From contig CAMUYW010000001.1 of the NCBI GenBank assembly GCA_947165045.1, positions 1-64,000 of the forward strand: 64,000 nt of DNA, given 5' to 3'. This document shows, piece after piece, positions 1-9,496 of the stretch (position 1 is its first letter; each line of letters opens with the position of its first letter). The position numbers were made by a program, and so were the translations under genes. This DNA is from an uncultured Fibrobacter sp. GTDB taxonomy: Bacteria > Fibrobacterota > Fibrobacteria > Fibrobacterales > Fibrobacteraceae. The notes below the pieces were generated by a model, which was not told the origin of the DNA, ran no database searches, and saw nothing but the letters and a program-made list of their open reading frames with translations.

Positions 1-2
1 AC

Positions 3-821
3 ATGACTCTCCGTGTTGGTCGAATCCCTTTTTTGGTCTGTGCGCCGTTTTTCTTTAATTCTGTCGGGCGCGAAAACGAATTTCCCGAGGTGGCTTTTGT
101 CGATGGTCCGCCGAGTGCGCATTGTGCGGGCCTTAAGGATGGCTCCATTCATCTTTCGCCCGCCTCTTCTATTACGTTTGCGCAAAAGCCGGGCGCCTTT
201 GTACTGTCGCCTTCGCTTTGTACGTCGTGCTCCTTTGAGGTGAGGTCGGTTAAACTTTTTTCGCGTTATCCGATTGAGGAACTTTCGGGCAAACGCATTC
301 GCATGACGCGGCAGAGTAAAACCTCCGTTACGTTATTGAGGATTCTTTTGGAGAACCGTTACGGGCTCACGCCTGAATACGTATCGGGGATTGCTGCCGA
401 AGCGACGGATGATGCGTGCCTTTTGATTGGCGACTTGGCGCTTGAAGAAAATGAACGTCACCGCTTTGCGTACAATTACGATTTGGGTTCTCTCTGGCAG
501 GAATGGCAAGGGCTTCCGTTTGTTTTCGGTGCTTGGTTGATTTCGAAGGAGGCGCTCCAGCCACGATTGAAACCGGTGCTGGACGATTACATGAATCACC
601 TTGAAAATGGCATTCGGGAGTTCCGTCAAAATCCGTCGCAAGCGTTGGACGTGTGGCTTGAAAAATATCCGGTCCATTTACCTCGCCCTCTTATCGAAGA
701 CTATTTTAGCGTTTTGGATTACCGTTTTACTGATGAACGTAAACAGTCGCTTACATTGTTTTTTGAACTGGCCGCACAAATGGGGTTAGTTGAGTCGAGT
801 CCGCCGATCGAGTACCTCTAG
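3..821 (+). CDS. mqnA: MqnA-like chorismate dehydratase (menaquinone futalosine pathway)
   Basis: A 272-residue cytosolic protein that looks like the MqnA/MqnD periplasmic-binding-like fold. MqnA removes water from chorismate to give 3-enolpyruvylbenzoate, the first step of the futalosine route to menaquinone. Seen: an N-terminal LRVGRIPFL strand, a middle stretch (about residues 38-60) ending in the LSPASS turn, and SKTSVTLLRILL around residue 105, all of which follow the MqnA pattern better than MqnD. The ATG is 3 bases from the window edge, so upstream sequence cannot be used to confirm the start. Menaquinone would serve fumarate respiration in a succinate-forming anaerobe (inference). Confidence 0.75.
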   Translation: MTLRVGRIPFLVCAPFFFNSVGRENEFPEVAFVDGPPSAHCAGLKDGSIHLSPASSITFAQKPGAFVLSPSLCTSCSFEVRSVKLFSRYPIEELSGKRIRMTRQSKTSVTLLRILLENRYGLTPEYVSGIAAEATDDACLLIGDLALEENERHRFAYNYDLGSLWQEWQGLPFVFGAWLISKEALQPRLKPVLDDYMNHLENGIREFRQNPSQALDVWLEKYPVHLPRPLIEDYFSVLDYRFTDERKQSLTLFFELAAQMGLVESSPPIEYL

Positions 822-867
822 TAATTTTATTTTGTAGTTGCGAGTGTTAGGATGGTAAGGAGACAAA

Positions 868-1737
868 ATGGTAGAGGAAAAAATTCTTATCGTCGATGAT
901 GACGAAGCCGAATTGAAAAGGGATTCGGACGTTCTGAGAGAAGTTGGTTACGAAGTTGTCGAATGCCGATCTGGTGCCGAAGCTTTGGAATACTTGCTTA
1001 ATAATCCTGTAGAGCTTGTGCTGCTCGATGTTAATATGCCGGAGATGAACGGCTATGATGTCTGCTTGAATATCCGCAAGCATTTCCCGTTGGATGATTT
1101 GCCGATTATATTCCTCACGAATCAGGAAAATGAAGCAAGTGTAACGCAGGGATTCCAGTCGGGTGCTTCTGACTTTGTATGCAAGGCTTCTGCATCGGAT
1201 ATTTTGCTGGCACGAATTGGTGTGCATTTGCGTTTAGCTCGATCGCTCCGCAACTTGCGCGAAATTTCATTGACTGATGATTTGACTGGCGCCTACAACC
1301 GTCGCCATGCGATTTGTTCGCTGCGTGAATTGTTTGCACGTAGCAAACGCTATGGAACGAATTTTTCGATTGTTTATTTCGACTTGAATGGTCTGAAAAA
1401 GATTAACGACCAGCACGGACATTTGGCAGGCGATTTGCTGCTCCGCTCTGTCGTGACTTCGTGCAACAAGCTGCTCCGAGAATCTGATATGCTGTTCCGC
1501 ATGGGGGGCGATGAATTCTTGGTGATTTGCCCAGACACTGATTTGAAGGGCGCGTTTGTCTGTGCCGAGAGAATGCAGAATGCCGTGAAGTCGCTTACGA
1601 TTGTGGACCAAACTGTTTGCTTTGCTTATGGCGTTGCAAGTTCTGTCGAAGATTACAAGGACATGGACGAAATGCTCCGCAGTGCGGATGCTTCCATGTA
1701 CGAATGCAAGCGCAAAATGCGCGCTGCTAGGGAATAG
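868..1737 (+). CDS. Response regulator with GGDEF output (diguanylate cyclase)
   Basis: A 289-residue two-domain signalling protein. Residues 1-125 are a receiver domain with the acidic pair at D10-D12, phospho-acceptor D54 (LLDVNMP) and a lysine in the C-KAS loop. Residues 130-289 are a GGDEF domain with intact GGDEF at 213-217 and an RxxD inhibitory site (RESD, 204-207) in the standard position, so the cyclase is predicted to be active and product-inhibited by c-di-GMP. A good ribosome site (AAGGAG) precedes the ATG. No histidine kinase lies next to it, so its input is unknown. A short GC hairpin follows the stop. Confidence 0.93.
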   Translation: MVEEKILIVDDDEAELKRDSDVLREVGYEVVECRSGAEALEYLLNNPVELVLLDVNMPEMNGYDVCLNIRKHFPLDDLPIIFLTNQENEASVTQGFQSGASDFVCKASASDILLARIGVHLRLARSLRNLREISLTDDLTGAYNRRHAICSLRELFARSKRYGTNFSIVYFDLNGLKKINDQHGHLAGDLLLRSVVTSCNKLLRESDMLFRMGGDEFLVICPDTDLKGAFVCAERMQNAVKSLTIVDQTVCFAYGVASSVEDYKDMDEMLRSADASMYECKRKMRAARE

Positions 1738-1745
1738 ACGAGAGA

Positions 1746-1766
1746 AGGCGGCTTTTGCCGCCTTTG
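1746..1766 (+). terminator. Hairpin after the diguanylate cyclase
   Basis: AGGCGGC-TTTT-GCCGCCT is a perfect 7-bp stem with a 4-nt loop, 9 nt after the stop codon. The T tract is short, so it is a weak or factor-assisted terminator. Confidence 0.6.
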
Positions 1767-1821
1767 CTAGTTAATTATGTGTAGTTGTAGTTAATCCTAA
1801 TTCTTAATTCCGAAATCCGAA

Positions 1822-2460
1822 TTAAATTGCTGCTTTTACGGCATCGAGCAGTTTCTGTAGCTTGGTTTCAATTGTAGTCCAGTCACCAGCCTTCATGAGG
1901 TCTGCATTGAAAATGCTTCCGCCGAACGAAAGCAAGTTGGCGCTTGCCTTGAGGTAGCTGGCTGCATTCTCTGCATTCACGCCGCCGCATGCCATCAGCG
2001 GAATGTCTCGGAATGGCCCGCGCAGAGCCTTGATGTATTCAGGACCGCCTACGCAGTTCACCGGGAAAATTTTGATAGCGGTTGCGCCCAGGTCGTATGC
2101 CTTTTGCACTTCGGTCGGAGTGAGTGCACCCGGGATAATTGGGATGCCAGCAGTGTTCGAAAGGCGGATGACTTCGTGGCGCGTGTTCGGCGTGACGATG
2201 AATTCGGCACCAGCAGAAATCGCTTTTTCCACATCGCTTCCATGGCGTACCGTGCCTGCACCGACTTTAATGCCGAGTGGCTTAGCAAAAGACTTGAGCT
2301 TTGAGATAATCTCGGTGGCGGCTGCGGTGTTCATTGTAACTTCAATCGCTTTAAGTCCGCATTTTGCAGACGCGTTCACACACGCTTCTTCGGCGCCCTG
2401 AGGAATGTCGCGGAGAATGCCCACGACCGGCATCGGCTGTAAAAATTCAAGAAAATTCAT
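1822..2460 (-). CDS. eda: KDPG/KHG aldolase
   Basis: A 212-residue class I aldolase of the 2-keto-3-deoxy-6-phosphogluconate family, which cleaves KDPG to pyruvate and glyceraldehyde 3-phosphate (or 4-hydroxy-2-oxoglutarate to pyruvate and glyoxylate). Seen: IEVTMNT early in the barrel (catalytic glutamate strand), KVGAGTV, the Schiff-base lysine strand AIKIFPVN followed by GGPEYIKALRGPF, and a C-terminal ACGGVN phosphate-binding loop. Length is typical of the family. It stands alone, with no edd or uronate genes beside it, so the pathway it feeds (Entner-Doudoroff or uronate degradation) cannot be told from context. Confidence 0.9.
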   Translation of the reverse strand: MNFLEFLQPMPVVGILRDIPQGAEEACVNASAKCGLKAIEVTMNTAAATEIISKLKSFAKPLGIKVGAGTVRHGSDVEKAISAGAEFIVTPNTRHEVIRLSNTAGIPIIPGALTPTEVQKAYDLGATAIKIFPVNCVGGPEYIKALRGPFRDIPLMACGGVNAENAASYLKASANLLSFGGSIFNADLMKAGDWTTIETKLQKLLDAVKAAI

Positions 2461-2540
2461 ACCATTAAATTAGATTATAGACGAGAGAAGAGAAACGAAA
2501 AAATGAAAAAATTTGTTGTTTTTCTAAATTACAGAGATTG

Positions 2541-2566
2541 TAAAAAAGGCGGGTTCAATCCCGCCT
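2541..2566 (-). terminator. Terminator of the ABC transporter operon
   Basis: AGGCGGG-TTCAAT-CCCGCCT (2547-2566 on the plus strand) is followed in the minus direction by six T residues, a standard intrinsic terminator 35 bp beyond the permease stop. Confidence 0.8.
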
Positions 2567-2600
2567 AGCTATATCTATTACCTAATCCCTAAAACCTATT

Positions 2601-3806
2601 CTATTCAAATCTCAATGCTTCAATCGGGTCGAGTCGGCTTGCCTTACGTGCCGGGTACCATCCAAAGAACACGCCTGTTGCAAAGCATACGCCAAAGCTC
2701 ACGACAACGCTGGTCACGGAAACGCTCATGGGCCAGTTCATCGCGAGTTTTACAGTTTCAGAAGCGGCAATGCCAAGTGCAATTCCGATTGCGCCACCGA
2801 GCAAGCTGATGATGACAGATTCGAAAAGGAACTGGAGCAAGATGTCTTTGCCGCGAGCGCCAATAGCCATGCGAAGACCAATTTCCTTAGTGCGTTCGGT
2901 CACGGAAACGTACATGATGTTCATGATGCCGATACCGCCTACAAACAAACTAATTCCTGCAATGGCTGTCAGCACGAGCGAAAGCATGTCGGAGGTGCTT
3001 GTGACCATCTGGATCATTTCTTCTTGCGTGAATACGCGGAACGGGTCGGTCGGCTTAGTCCAGTTGCGGCGTTCCTTCAAGATGGTCATGATTTCTTCGG
3101 TGGCTTTGGCGGCATAGCCTTCGCCTATAGAGTTTGCGTATATCTGGCGAATGTTCGTGGTTGCGGAGAAACGCCTCATCACGGTTTGATACGGAGTGAA
3201 AATTACGTCGTCCTGGTCTTGACCAAAATCTCCGGAGCCTTTTGTTTTCAACGTGCCGATGACTTTTAGCGGAATGCTCTTATAGCGGATTGTTTTTCCG
3301 ATGGGGTTTCCGTCGGGGAAGAGATTTTTTACGACGGTCTGTCCGATAACGCAAACTTTTGCCATTCGGTCTGCTTCGTCATCGAACATTACGCCGTCTT
3401 CGATTTCGTAATTGCGGATCTTGAGGTAGTCTGCGGAAACGCCTGAAAGCGAAGTGGGAGAGTTGTTGTTCCCGACGATGGCTTGCCCGCCAACTGTGAC
3501 CATGGGCGATACGCCGTTGATGTAGGTCGCGTTTTCGCGGATAGCGATGACGTCTTCTTCTTCGAGCGATTCAGAAGATTCCGTTTGCACGCCGCCGCGG
3601 CGGCTTTGGTTCGGCATGATGGTGATAGCGTTTGTGCCCATCGCGGTCATTTGTTCCTTGATGGATTTCTTGGAACCTTCGCCCATGGCGACCATGGTGA
3701 TAACGGCCGCAACACCGATGACGATGCCGAGCACCGAGAGAAATGTGCGCATGCGGTTGCGGAACAATGCGCGGAGTGCAATTTTAGCAAGAGTAATTGG
3801 ATTCAT
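2601..3806 (-). CDS. MacB-like ABC transporter permease (FtsX family)
   Basis: An inner-membrane permease of about 401 residues with MacB/FtsX topology: one N-terminal helix (after NRMRTFLSVLGIVIGV), a large periplasmic domain, then three C-terminal helices (LSLVLTAIAGISLFVGGIGIMN onward) and the conserved end PARKASRLDPIEALRFE. Such permeases drive mechanotransmission with a periplasmic adaptor rather than simple transport. The ATPase is the gene just upstream, overlapping or nearly so. A GTG at 3818 is also in frame, but the GAGGAG ribosome site abuts it, so the ATG at 3806 is preferred. No MacA-type adaptor or TolC-type porin is adjacent, so the substrate is unknown. Confidence 0.88.
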   Translation of the reverse strand: MNPITLAKIALRALFRNRMRTFLSVLGIVIGVAAVITMVAMGEGSKKSIKEQMTAMGTNAITIMPNQSRRGGVQTESSESLEEEDVIAIRENATYINGVSPMVTVGGQAIVGNNNSPTSLSGVSADYLKIRNYEIEDGVMFDDEADRMAKVCVIGQTVVKNLFPDGNPIGKTIRYKSIPLKVIGTLKTKGSGDFGQDQDDVIFTPYQTVMRRFSATTNIRQIYANSIGEGYAAKATEEIMTILKERRNWTKPTDPFRVFTQEEMIQMVTSTSDMLSLVLTAIAGISLFVGGIGIMNIMYVSVTERTKEIGLRMAIGARGKDILLQFLFESVIISLLGGAIGIALGIAASETVKLAMNWPMSVSVTSVVVSFGVCFATGVFFGWYPARKASRLDPIEALRFE

Positions 3807-3814
3807 GAGCGTTA

Positions 3815-4576
3815 TCACTCCTCGTCAAAAGTTTCCGGTGGCGGCAGTGCTTCGAATGCTGTTTTGGCATCCTGTACTTTTTCGTTAATGACATCTTTTT
3901 TCAGTAATCCATCGCGAAGTGTGATTGTTCGGCCGCTGAACGTTGCGATGTCAGGTTCGTGTGTCACGAAGGCTATGGTCTTGCCTTGGCGGTGTAGCTC
4001 CTGAAAAATCATCATAATTTCATAACTCGTGCGTGTGTCGAGGTTGCCGGTTGCTTCGTCTGCGAGAATGATTACGGGATCGTTCACAAGCGCGCGAGCA
4101 ATGGCCACGCGCTGCTGCTGGCCGCCTGAGAGCTGGTTTGGCAAGTGGTTCATGCGGCTTTCGAGTCCGACCATCTTCAATGCTTCGATGGCTCGGTGAT
4201 GTCGCTCTTCTGCTGAAACTTTTGAATTATATAATAGTGGTAGTTCTACGTTTTCAATAGCGGTCGTGCGGCTGAGCAAGTTGTAGCTCTGGAAAACAAA
4301 ACCGAGTTTTTGGCTTCGGATGCGGGCTAGCGCATCTCGTTTTAAAGTTTCGGTGTGTTGACCATCTAATATATAGTGACCTGAAGTTGGTCGATCCATG
4401 CACCCTAGAATGTTCAGCATGGTGGATTTTCCTGAACCTGATGTACCCATGATGGTTACAAATTCGCCAGGATATATGTCGAAGCTCACACCACGTAAGG
4501 CGTGTACTATTTCGTCGCCCATCTTAAAGTCGCGACGTAAGTTTTGAACAGAAAGTATCGGTTGTGAAGATTGCAT
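3815..4576 (-). CDS. ABC transporter ATP-binding protein (MacB/LolD type)
   Basis: A 253-residue ATPase with Walker [10 protein letters not shown] (residues 44-52), Q-loop in FVFQSYNLL, signature [15 protein letters not shown], Walker [10 protein letters not shown] and the switch histidine in AFVTHEPDI. It belongs to the o228/LolD/MacB group that pairs with FtsX-like permeases, and the permease gene follows directly on the same strand. The C-terminus carries about 25 extra residues beyond the usual LolD length. It is divergent from the tyrosine kinase gene, with a 224-bp shared upstream region. Confidence 0.92.
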   Translation of the reverse strand: MQSSQPILSVQNLRRDFKMGDEIVHALRGVSFDIYPGEFVTIMGTSGSGKSTMLNILGCMDRPTSGHYILDGQHTETLKRDALARIRSQKLGFVFQSYNLLSRTTAIENVELPLLYNSKVSAEERHHRAIEALKMVGLESRMNHLPNQLSGGQQQRVAIARALVNDPVIILADEATGNLDTRTSYEIMMIFQELHRQGKTIAFVTHEPDIATFSGRTITLRDGLLKKDVINEKVQDAKTAFEALPPPETFDEE

Positions 4577-4800
4577 AAGGGCCTTTTTCTTGTCTCTTTG
4601 GATGCACTAACCCCTTGATTTGGTTGCTTTTACATCGGAAGAATGTGTGAATAGCTTGGTTTGGGGGATGAATGATTGTAAAAACATCAAAAAGTTACAT
4701 GATTATTATGTTTCAATGTATAAACATTAAAATTTTTTTTATTTTATATTCCGAATTGGACCACGCTACGTGGTTGGTTCTGTGCTCCTGGAGATTTTTG

Positions 4801-6921
4801 ATGAACGAAAAAATGCCTCAGAATGTTTCGAATGCGTCTAGCGAAGACGAAATCGATATTCTTGAGATATTGGTTTATTTGAAAAGCATGTGGAAACTCT
4901 TGCTCGTTTTCGTTTTTTTGGGCATTTGTTTCGGTAGTGTTGCTGCTTTGTGGGTTCGCTCATCTTATGCGAGCGACGTTCTTCTCCAGGTAAATGTAAA
5001 GGGAAATAAACAAGGTCTTGCTCTTGGTGAAATGGGCGCTTTGTTTGATGTCTCAACTCCGTCTGCTGCTGAAATGGAGCTCATCAGAAGCCGTGGCGTT
5101 CTTGACCAGGTGGTTGAAGATGAAAAGCTTTGCTACTCGGCAGACCCTCTCAATGTGCTTGACCGCCTTATGCATAAGGAAGGACGTATGGATCTTGAAC
5201 TTCTTGAGATCCCGCGTGCGTTCGTAAAGGCAAAGGGTAAACTTATTGCTCGCGTGACTGCTGATTCCAGTGCTTATGATGTGCTCGGACTGGAAGGCGA
5301 GGTCGTGCTGTCTGGTGTTGTTGGCGAAACCTATCGTAAACCTTATTTAAATGATACTTTGGTCATATGCGTTAAATCTTTGACCGCGACTGTTGGTCAG
5401 ACGTTCCGATTGACTACGGTTCATCCGCAGATTGCTGCTGCAGGTCTTCTCAAGGGACTCGATATTACTGAAGAAGGTAAGAGCTCCGGTGTTATTAGAG
5501 TGGCTCTCGCCAATCGCTATGCTGATAGAACTGCTGCTATTTTGAACACTGTTGCGAATACCTATTTGAAGCAGAACATTGAAATGCGCAGTGCTGAAGC
5601 CAAGAAGACGCTTACTTTCTTGGAAGAACAGTTGCCAGGTGTTAAGGCAAAACTTGATTCCGCTGAACAGAAGCTTACTACGTTCCGTCATTCTAAAGGT
5701 ACAATAGATCTTTCTGGTGAAACTCGTTTGCATCTGGAAAAGGATGTAACCCTTCAGCAAAGAATCCTTGAACTGGAACAGAAGAAGCAGGATGCTCTCC
5801 GCTTGTTCCGTGCTGAACATCCGACGGTCCGTACCATTGAAGAACAGCAGGCTAAGCTCCGTCGCGAACTTGCTAAACAGCAGCGTTCTGCAGCCAGTTT
5901 GCCGGTTGTACAACAAGAAGTACTCTCTTTACAAGAGGAAGTTGAAGTTAATAATAGGCTTTACACCAATTTGTTGAATAATATCCAGCAGCTGCGTGTG
6001 GTTCAAGCTGGAGAAGTTGGTAATGTTCGCATTGTAGACCAAGCTTATGTTCCGCTTCTTCCGAGCGGTCCGAATCGCAAGATGATTTTCGTGGGAGTTG
6101 TAATTGCCTTCTTCCTCTTGGGTTGTATTGTTGTCTATATTCGTCGAATGGTTTCTAATGGCGTTGGCAGCAGCAGCGAAGTGGAGCAGGCTACGGGAGT
6201 GGGCGTTTATGGAAAACTTCCGATGCTTGATGGTAAGACCCAGAATGATGTTATGAAACCTTGTGTTTCTACAAATCCTGATGATCCGTTTGCCGAAGGA
6301 ATTCGTGCCCTTCGTACGGCTCTTGAATTTTCTGTGTTCTCTGATGGAAAGAAGATTCTGATGGTGTCCGGTCTTGTGCAAGGCGTTGGTAAGTCTTTTG
6401 TTTCAACGAACCTTGCTGCTTCTTTTGCCATGACGGGCAAGAAAGTTTTGCTTGTTGATATGGACCTTCGCCGTGGACATTTCTTTAAGAATTCCCAGAA
6501 GGGCTTGTGTGAAATGCTCGAAAAGGGCATTATGAGTGATGAATTTATTGTTAAGGTGACGGATAATTACCATGTCTTGGGCGCTGGAGCCCGAGTTGTA
6601 AATCCGGGTAGCCTTTTGAGCAGTTCTAGATTTAGCGCTTTCCTTGATTCATTCAGGGATAAGTATGACTTGATTGTTCTGGATACTCCGCCGGTATTCC
6701 AGTGCAGTGACGCATTGCTAGTTGAAAAGCATGCGGATTATCTGTTGTGTGTTTTGAAGCATGCAGCTCATACAATTGAAAGCATCCAAGATGCCTTGAA
6801 TACTTTTGACCGCAGTACGGAAACACCATTGCCGAAGGCTTTCGTCTTCAACAAGTGTGAACGTCATGCGGGATATGGCTATGGTAGTTATGGCTATTAT
6901 GGCTATCACAAGAAATATTAA
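4801..6921 (+). CDS. Wzc-type polysaccharide co-polymerase / tyrosine autokinase
   Basis: A 706-residue inner-membrane protein with a Wzz domain (first membrane helix near residues 30-52), a periplasmic coiled-coil stretch (about 260-410, many Glu/Gln/Lys heptads), a second helix (MIFVGVVIAFFLLGCIVVYI) and a cytoplasmic BY-kinase domain. The kinase has a Walker A-like GLVQGVGKS (about 524-532; the usual GEGKS is GVGKS here), Walker A-prime LLVDMDLRRG and Walker B LIVLDTPP. The tail has seven tyrosines in its last 16 residues, the expected autophosphorylation cluster. These proteins control the length and export of capsule or exopolysaccharide. The start at 4801 has a GGAG site; an upstream in-frame ATG at 4672 lacks one. 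No Wza or Wzx/Wzy genes are adjacent. Confidence 0.92.
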   Translation: MNEKMPQNVSNASSEDEIDILEILVYLKSMWKLLLVFVFLGICFGSVAALWVRSSYASDVLLQVNVKGNKQGLALGEMGALFDVSTPSAAEMELIRSRGVLDQVVEDEKLCYSADPLNVLDRLMHKEGRMDLELLEIPRAFVKAKGKLIARVTADSSAYDVLGLEGEVVLSGVVGETYRKPYLNDTLVICVKSLTATVGQTFRLTTVHPQIAAAGLLKGLDITEEGKSSGVIRVALANRYADRTAAILNTVANTYLKQNIEMRSAEAKKTLTFLEEQLPGVKAKLDSAEQKLTTFRHSKGTIDLSGETRLHLEKDVTLQQRILELEQKKQDALRLFRAEHPTVRTIEEQQAKLRRELAKQQRSAASLPVVQQEVLSLQEEVEVNNRLYTNLLNNIQQLRVVQAGEVGNVRIVDQAYVPLLPSGPNRKMIFVGVVIAFFLLGCIVVYIRRMVSNGVGSSSEVEQATGVGVYGKLPMLDGKTQNDVMKPCVSTNPDDPFAEGIRALRTALEFSVFSDGKKILMVSGLVQGVGKSFVSTNLAASFAMTGKKVLLVDMDLRRGHFFKNSQKGLCEMLEKGIMSDEFIVKVTDNYHVLGAGARVVNPGSLLSSSRFSAFLDSFRDKYDLIVLDTPPVFQCSDALLVEKHADYLLCVLKHAAHTIESIQDALNTFDRSTETPLPKAFVFNKCERHAGYGYGSYGYYGYHKKY

Positions 6922-6940
6922 CCAATAACAAGGAGAATAG

Positions 6941-9043
6941 ATGAAAAAAATAGTCGCAATGTCTCTCTTGGCTGGAACCTGTGCTTTCGCACAGTCTGGC
7001 CTGATGGGCGGAGCCGATGGTCTCAACCAGAAAACCGCCAATACCCTCGGTGAAGGTGGCTTTGCTGCCGGATTCGGTGGCCAGGTCTCTTACGATGCTT
7101 GGTCCCTTTCCCGTGGTGGTGCTTACACCAAGGATGGCGTGCGTGGTTCCTTCTACAATAACGTTGGTAGCGTTACTGCAAATATCAACTTTGCAGCTGG
7201 CGTAACTGACTTTATGGACGTGGGTATTGCTCTTCCGCTTTACTACGATCATGCCAACTCTTCCAAGAATAACGAAGGTGACATGTGGAAGGCTAGCCGT
7301 GGTGACCTCGAACTCTGGGCAAAGGCAAAGCTTCCGCTCGATGAAATGACTGATGGCATCTTCAACGCTGCCATTGCTGCTCAGTTCTACTTCCCGACTG
7401 GCGACAAGTCCGTCGGTGTTCGTCCGCGTCATGCTTGGTATTTGCATGCCAACGGTGGTGAAACCCATCCGTACGGCCTCCGCAACATGGCTTTCGGCGG
7501 TGAATTGATCCTCACTCTCGACCTCCAGAAGGTTGGCGCTCCGCTCCGTTTCAACGGTAACGTTGGTTTCGTCGGCACTGTGACGAAGGGTTCTAACACC
7601 TTGGTCTACGGTGGTGGCATCAACATCCTCCCGACTGATTGGATGGACTTCTTCGTTGAAGCTAACGGTGAATTCCGCGTAGAAAAGGGTGTATATCATC
7701 GTGAACCGGGTTATGATCCGTTCACTCTTACTCCGGGTTTCCGTTTCCACCTTCCGGCTGATATCGACATCGCCCTCGGTCTCGATATTGGTGTCCGCGC
7801 TCTCTCCAACTTCACTTGGAAGTACAGCAAGGAAATGAAGGACGCTGCTGATTACCAGCTCTACTATTATGACCATAATGGTAAGAAGGTTCAGTACGGC
7901 TATACCCCGACCCCGCGTTATGCAGGTACTGCTTCTCTCGTCTGGCGCTTCGGTAACGTCCGTGGTGCTGACGAAGATAACGATGGCGTACCAAACAACA
8001 TTGACCAGTGCGCAGGCACTCCGGCTGGTGCTGTTGTTGACGCTAACGGCTGCCCGGTTGACTCTGACAACGACGGCGTGTTCGACGGTCTCGACCAGTG
8101 CGCTGAAACTCCGGCTGGTGCTGTTGTTGACGCTGCTGGCTGCCCGGTTGACTCCGACAATGACGGTGTTGCTGATGGCCTCGACCAGTGCGCTGAAACT
8201 CCGGCTGGCGTAGTTGTTGACGCTGCTGGTTGCCCGGTTGACTCTGACCGCGACGGTATTGCTGACTACCTCGACAAGTGCCCGAACACTCCGGCTGGTG
8301 CTGTTGTTGACGCTAACGGCTGCCCGATCGACTCTGACAAGGATGGCGTTGCTGACTACCTCGACCAGTGCCCGAATACTCAGTCTGGCATTGCTGTTGA
8401 CGGCAAGGGCTGCCCGGTTGACTCTGACAACGACGGCGTTGCTGACTACCTCGACAAGTGCCCGAATACTCCGGCTGGTCTCCCGGTTAACGCTGATGGC
8501 TGCAGCCCGGATGCTGATAAGGATGGCGTTGTTGACTTCCTCGACAAGTGCCCGAATACTCCGGCTGGCGTCAATGTTGACGAAGTTGGTTGCCCGGTTG
8601 ACTCCGACAAGGATGGCGTTGCCGATTACCTCGACAAGTGCCCGAACACCCTCGTTGGCGTTGCAGTTGATAAGAACGGCTGCCCGAACAAGAACCAGGA
8701 CCTCGACAAGCTCAAGAAGGGCATCCAGTTCAAGACCGGTTCTGCTAAGCTCACTGCAAGCAGCAACAAGACCTTGAACAACATCGCTAAGTTGTTCAAG
8801 AAGCTCCCGGCTGTCAACCTCGAAGTCCAGGGTCACACGGATGACACTGGTTCTGAAGAAAAGAACAAGACCATGTCCGAACAGCGTGCTCAGGCTGTTG
8901 TCAAGTACCTCGTCAAGAAGGGCATTGACAGCGAACGTCTCCGCGCAGTCGGTTACGGTTCTGACAAGCCGATCGCAGACAACAAGACGAAGAAGGGCCG
9001 CAAGCTCAACCGCCGTGTTGAACTCGTTCCGTTCGAAAAGTAA
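6941..9043 (+). CDS. OmpA-family outer membrane protein with thrombospondin type 3 repeats
   Basis: A 700-residue protein. It has a signal peptide (MKKIVAMSLLAGTCAFAQ), a beta-rich N-terminal region of about 330 residues likely to form a barrel, eight calcium-binding TSP3 repeats (DxDxDGVxDxxDxC with GCPxDSD, DNA 7971-8690), and a C-terminal OmpA peptidoglycan-binding domain (QGHTDDTGSEEKN, LSEQRA-like, LNRRVEL). It should link outer membrane and cell wall through a rigid calcium-stabilised stalk. A strong AAGGAG site precedes the ATG, 20 nt after the kinase gene stops. Codon use is strongly biased to C-ending codons, a sign of high expression. An intrinsic terminator follows. Confidence 0.93.
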   Translation: MKKIVAMSLLAGTCAFAQSGLMGGADGLNQKTANTLGEGGFAAGFGGQVSYDAWSLSRGGAYTKDGVRGSFYNNVGSVTANINFAAGVTDFMDVGIALPLYYDHANSSKNNEGDMWKASRGDLELWAKAKLPLDEMTDGIFNAAIAAQFYFPTGDKSVGVRPRHAWYLHANGGETHPYGLRNMAFGGELILTLDLQKVGAPLRFNGNVGFVGTVTKGSNTLVYGGGINILPTDWMDFFVEANGEFRVEKGVYHREPGYDPFTLTPGFRFHLPADIDIALGLDIGVRALSNFTWKYSKEMKDAADYQLYYYDHNGKKVQYGYTPTPRYAGTASLVWRFGNVRGADEDNDGVPNNIDQCAGTPAGAVVDANGCPVDSDNDGVFDGLDQCAETPAGAVVDAAGCPVDSDNDGVADGLDQCAETPAGVVVDAAGCPVDSDRDGIADYLDKCPNTPAGAVVDANGCPIDSDKDGVADYLDQCPNTQSGIAVDGKGCPVDSDNDGVADYLDKCPNTPAGLPVNADGCSPDADKDGVVDFLDKCPNTPAGVNVDEVGCPVDSDKDGVADYLDKCPNTLVGVAVDKNGCPNKNQDLDKLKKGIQFKTGSAKLTASSNKTLNNIAKLFKKLPAVNLEVQGHTDDTGSEEKNKTMSEQRAQAVVKYLVKKGIDSERLRAVGYGSDKPIADNKTKKGRKLNRRVELVPFEK

Positions 9044-9065
9044 TCTTCGATCATAATTGAGAACT

Positions 9066-9097
9066 AAAAAGGGGCGTCCGCAAGGGCGCCCTTTTTG
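9066..9097 (+). terminator. Terminator after the OmpA-family gene
   Basis: A-tract, GGGGCG stem, short loop and CGCCC followed by TTTTT, 23 nt after the stop. The symmetrical A and T tracts could work in both directions. Confidence 0.85.
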
Positions 9098-9481
9098 TAT
9101 GTGCACGATGTTGCGAACGTGCTGCGCAATGTTGCGAATGCGCCACGCAATTACATAAACAGCGCAAAAAAGCGCACGGATAACCCGTGCGCCTTTCTAA
9201 ATAGAGATCTTTATAAGTAAATGTGGGGTGTTTTAATTAATGATATTGTTGTCGTATGGCAGCGAGAGAATAGAGCATCGGCCAAGACATATTCTTCGCA
9301 GTAGCGTGCAAAACGAGAGCCGCAGCGGCAAGCTTGCTTGACGATATGGCCGAGAGAAGCCGCTGACGCTTATACGAAACTTGCCACTTTAGTGGCTTAG
9401 TTTGAGTTATCCTCTGTGGGGAGTAGGTGTCCACTCTGAGCTGGGGCCCCGCCCGCATGACGTGCTATGAAAAAAATGGTT
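9098..9481. other. Intergenic stretch without a convincing gene; possible minus-strand small RNA or dispersed repeat
   Basis: No protein gene could be supported. The stretch contains a hairpin at 9172-9192 (GCGCACGG and CCGTGCGC arms) with a T6 tract on its minus-strand exit. A second minus-strand terminator-like hairpin lies at its right edge. A 73-codon minus-strand frame (9237-9458) lies between them but has no recognisable domain, low-complexity composition and no clear ribosome site. A short non-coding transcript or a dispersed repeat is as likely. Confidence 0.35.
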
Positions 9482-9496
9482 GTAGGCGAAGCCTAC
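9468..9496 (-). terminator. Terminator overlapping the end of the GtrA gene
   Basis: GTAGGC-GAA-GCCTAC (9482-9496) is a perfect hairpin that includes the stop codon. On the minus strand it is followed after five bases by a run of seven T residues. Confidence 0.7.

Noticed and set aside
7971..8690. Regularly spaced similar segments resembling a repeat array or CRISPR
   Set aside because: The period matches in-frame thrombospondin type 3 repeats with calcium-binding aspartates; there are no unique spacers between identical short repeats.
6848..9106. A 752-codon open frame on the minus strand across the OmpA gene
   Set aside because: It lies opposite a well-supported gene with strong codon bias and simple repeats, which keep the reverse frame open. 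No domain, ribosome site or signal is visible in it.
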